Assembly: GCA_964416175.1 (NCBI GenBank)
Contig: CAYQDF010000160.1
Location: forward strand, 1 to 6,416
Direction: 5' to 3'
Length of the DNA: 6,416 nt
Source: CAYQDF01 sp964416175
GTDB lineage: Bacteria; Chloroflexota; Anaerolineae; Anaerolineales; UBA4823
In this document: in pieces, positions 4,729 through 6,416 of the stretch
Position numbering within the stretch: position 1 is the stretch's first letter
Layout: every line of letters begins with the position of its first letter
Made by a program: the position numbers and the translations under genes
Notes under the pieces: model-generated
The model's input: the letters and a program-made list of their open reading frames with translations, nothing else
Databases searched by the model: none
What the model was told of the DNA's origin: nothing

Positions 4729-5839
4729 TCAGCGCATCTTTCAACCACTCGAGGAACCCGCGCTCCTGGGGGCGGGCTTCGCTGCCCAGGCTTTCGGCGA
4801 GCTTTTCGAACAGCTCCCGCTGCTCCGCTGTCAGGTGATTGGGGATGACCACATTCACCATGACCAATTGGTCGCCGCGCCCATTGCTGCGCAGGTGCGG
4901 GACACCCTTGTTGCGGATCCGCAGCACCTTTCCAGGCTGGGTGCCGGACGGGATGCGGAGCGTCTCCTCGCCGTCCACCGTGGGCACGCGGACATCTGCG
5001 CCCAGCGCTGCCTGGGCGACGTTGATCTCCAGGTCCATCAAAATGTCGTGATCACGGCGGCGGAAGAATTTGTGCGGCTGGACGTTGATCAGCAGGTAAA
5101 GGTTCCCGTGCGGGCCACCGTTGATCCCCGGCTGGCCTTCTCCGGCGAGACGGATCTGGTTGCCGGTATCGACCCCGGCCGGGATGGTGACGACTTTCTT
5201 GCGTGTCCGCCGCTCGAGGCCGCGCCCGTTGCATACCTGGCAGGGCGTCGAGATCGTCTCGCCGGTACCGTTGCAGGTTGGGCAGGTGGTCACCTGGACC
5301 ATGGAACCGAGGATCGTCTGGCGGGCCTGGCGGACCTCGCCGCGCCCGTTGCAGGTTGCGCAGCGGACCGGGGAGGTCCCCGGCTCGGCGCGGCTCCCGC
5401 CGCAGTGGCTGCACACCTCGTCGCGGGTGATCTCGATCTCTTTCTCGACTCCGAAGACGGCCTCCTCGAAAGTCAGGTCAAGCCGGTATTGCAGGTCTGC
5501 GCCGCGCCGGGGAACATTGCGCGAGGAGCGCGTCCCCCGGCCAAAACCGAAGAACTCTTCGAAGATGTCGGCGAAATCACTGAAATCGACTGTGAAATCC
5601 GGGGCGCCGCCCGCCCCGCGCACCCCGGCGTGACCGAAGCGATCATAAGCCGCCCGCCGATCTGGATCCGAGAGCACCGCATACGCCTCGTTGATTTCTT
5701 TGAAGCGTTCTTCGGCATCCGGCGCGTCGTTCACGTCTGGATGGTAGGTGCGCGCCAGCCGCCGGAAGGCCTGTTTCAGGTCATCCGCGGAGGCGTTGCG
5801 GGGGACGCCCAGGATCTCGTAGTAATCTCTCTCTGTCAT
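4721..5839 (-). CDS. dnaJ: Chaperone protein DnaJ (Hsp40)
   Basis: 372 residues, the normal full length for a class A DnaJ. It delivers unfolded proteins to DnaK and stimulates DnaK ATPase in the cytoplasm. The J domain (1-70) begins D-Y-Y-E-I-L-G-V and carries the essential H33-P34-D35. A short Gly/Phe-rich segment (about 73-105) with F-F-G-F-G-R-G follows. Four zinc-binding C-x-x-C units occur at roughly 140-215: C-S-H-C-G-G-S-R, C-A-T-C-N-G-R-G, C-P-T-C-N-G-T-G and C-Q-V-C-N-G-R-G. The first lacks the final Gly of the C-x-x-C-x-G-x-G pattern. The substrate-binding C-terminal domain includes G-P-H-G-N-L-Y and H-D-I-L-M-D-L. The ATG (5837-5839) begins the J domain exactly, although no good ribosome binding site precedes it. 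It follows dnaK by 58 bases and overlaps prmA. Confidence 0.97.
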   Translation of the reverse strand: MTERDYYEILGVPRNASADDLKQAFRRLARTYHPDVNDAPDAEERFKEINEAYAVLSDPDRRAAYDRFGHAGVRGAGGAPDFTVDFSDFADIFEEFFGFGRGTRSSRNVPRRGADLQYRLDLTFEEAVFGVEKEIEITRDEVCSHCGGSRAEPGTSPVRCATCNGRGEVRQARQTILGSMVQVTTCPTCNGTGETISTPCQVCNGRGLERRTRKKVVTIPAGVDTGNQIRLAGEGQPGINGGPHGNLYLLINVQPHKFFRRRDHDILMDLEINVAQAALGADVRVPTVDGEETLRIPSGTQPGKVLRIRNKGVPHLRSNGRGDQLVMVNVVIPNHLTAEQRELFEKLAESLGSEARPQERGFLEWLKDALSG

Positions 5840-5897
5840 GCTACCGATAAACCGTCAGAACGTTCAAACGTTAGAACGTTAAACTTCCAGATGGAGG
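5840..5897. repeat. dnaK-dnaJ gap with three phased AACGTT palindromes
   Basis: AACGTT occurs at 5859-5864, 5867-5872 and 5875-5880, an exact 8-base period. A degenerate fourth unit (ACCGTCAG, 5851-5858) precedes them in phase. Each hexamer is its own reverse complement, so any two can pair in RNA. The gap has no clear ribosome binding site for dnaJ. Confidence 0.6.
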
Positions 5898-6416
5898 TTA
5901 TTCGTTCCGAAACTCGCCTTCGATCACGTCCTCGCCGCCCTCTTTACCGGGTTTCGGTTCCTCGGTGGAGGGGCCAGGAGCAGCTTCCGGGCCAGCCTGC
6001 TGATAAGCCGCCGCGCCGACCTGCTGGACGACGCTCATCAGCGCATCCGTGGCGCGCCGGATGGCCTCGGCGTCTTCGGCTTCCATCACCTTGCGCACGT
6101 TGGCTGCCTCTTGTTCGACCTTGCTCTTCAACTCAGCCGGGATCTTGTCTCCCAGTTCACGCAGCGTCTTCTCGGCCGTGTAGACAGCGTTATCCGCCGT
6201 GTTGCGGGTCTCGATCAGCGTTTTCCGCCGCATGTCCTCTTCTTTGTGCGCTTCCGCTTCCTTGCGCATGCGCTCGATCTCTTCTTCCCTCAGCCCGGAG
6301 GAGGCCGTGATGGTGATGTGCTGGCTGCGACCGGTGGCCTTATCCTGGGCGGTGACCTTCAGGATGCCGTTGGCGTCGATGTCGAAGGTGACCTCGATCT
6401 GCGGGACGCCGCGCGG
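5898..6416 (-). CDS. dnaK: Chaperone protein DnaK (Hsp70), C-terminal part
   Basis: 172 codons are present, ending at TAA (5898-5900); the ATPase domain and most of the upstream substrate domain lie beyond the window. The visible part opens with P-R-G-V-P-Q-I-E-V-T-F-D-I-D-A-N-G-I-L, the signature end of the beta-sandwich substrate-binding domain. V-T-A-Q-D-K-A-T-G and the I-T-I-T-A-S-S-G-L strand follow. The charged helical lid runs from R-E-E-E-I-E-R-M to about residue 130 of this fragment, with A-D-N-A-V-Y-T-A-E-K and L-G-D-K-I-P. The end is a Gln/Ala/Gly/Pro-rich disordered tail closing with D-V-I-E-G-E-F-R-N-E. DnaK refolds or holds proteins in an ATP cycle driven by DnaJ, encoded next. 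An internal ATG near 6269 is not the real start, because the family alignment continues through it to the window edge. Confidence 0.97.
   Translation of the reverse strand, partial: PRGVPQIEVTFDIDANGILKVTAQDKATGRSQHITITASSGLREEEIERMRKEAEAHKEEDMRRKTLIETRNTADNAVYTAEKTLRELGDKIPAELKSKVEQEAANVRKVMEAEDAEAIRRATDALMSVVQQVGAAAYQQAGPEAAPGPSTEEPKPGKEGGEDVIEGEFRNE

Noticed and set aside
4190..6310. A 706-codon open frame on the plus strand, opposite prmA, dnaJ and dnaK
   Set aside because: It lies entirely antisense to three well-supported conserved genes. Its product is Arg/Ser/Pro-rich at the start and has no recognisable domain. Long antisense frames are expected in GC-rich codon use.
1..6416. CRISPR arrays, tRNA or rRNA genes, and transposases
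   Set aside because: No regularly spaced repeats of 25-40 bases, no cloverleaf-type sequence or rRNA-like block, and no transposase motif was seen on either strand.

Overview
The window is a high-GC bacterial chromosome segment in which every supported gene reads on the minus strand, so transcription runs from position 6416 towards 1. It most resembles a Chloroflexota (Anaerolineae-like) genome or metagenome bin. That placement is an inference, based on the dnaK-dnaJ-prmA order, a DnaK tail ending near D-V-I-E-G-E-F, non-cellulosomal cohesin proteins, and a secreted-protein tail resembling the 'YLPLV'-type ends I recall from that phylum. dnaK-dnaJ-prmA also occurs in Firmicutes, so the phylum is not proven.

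Right part (6416 to 3685): the end of a protein-stability operon. It holds the last 172 codons of dnaK, a complete dnaJ, and prmA (ribosomal protein L11 methyltransferase), which overlaps dnaJ by 8 bases and starts with GTG. The dnaK-dnaJ gap carries three AACGTT palindromes at exact 8-base spacing. PrmA has an unusual insert of about 40 residues between its substrate-side loop and its SAM-binding motif I. The DNA of this insert looks like a small repeat captured in frame.

Middle part (3684 to 441): a three-gene cohesin/dockerin cluster, the most distinctive part of the window. The first gene encodes a beta-helix, cohesin, Ig-like and dockerin chain with two well-kept calcium loops, but it lacks a convincing start and signal peptide. 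The second encodes a secreted cohesin protein with a Pro/Thr-rich stalk. Its C-terminal membrane anchor is intact but lies in another frame, separated by an apparent one-base frameshift near 1330-1360. The third encodes a short secreted cohesin protein, a paralogue of the second. Together they could form a small calcium-dependent surface assembly: anchored cohesin, soluble cohesin, and an adaptor that has both cohesin and dockerin. No recognisable cellulase or other glycoside hydrolase is present, so a classical cellulosome is not indicated.

Left part (440 to 1): an AT-richer intergenic stretch with inverted repeats and a possible promoter, followed by the first 56 codons of a two-component response regulator that runs off the window. 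Two predicted genes (the second cohesin gene and the beta-helix/dockerin gene) show possible frame defects. These are either real decay or assembly/sequencing errors, and raw reads would decide.
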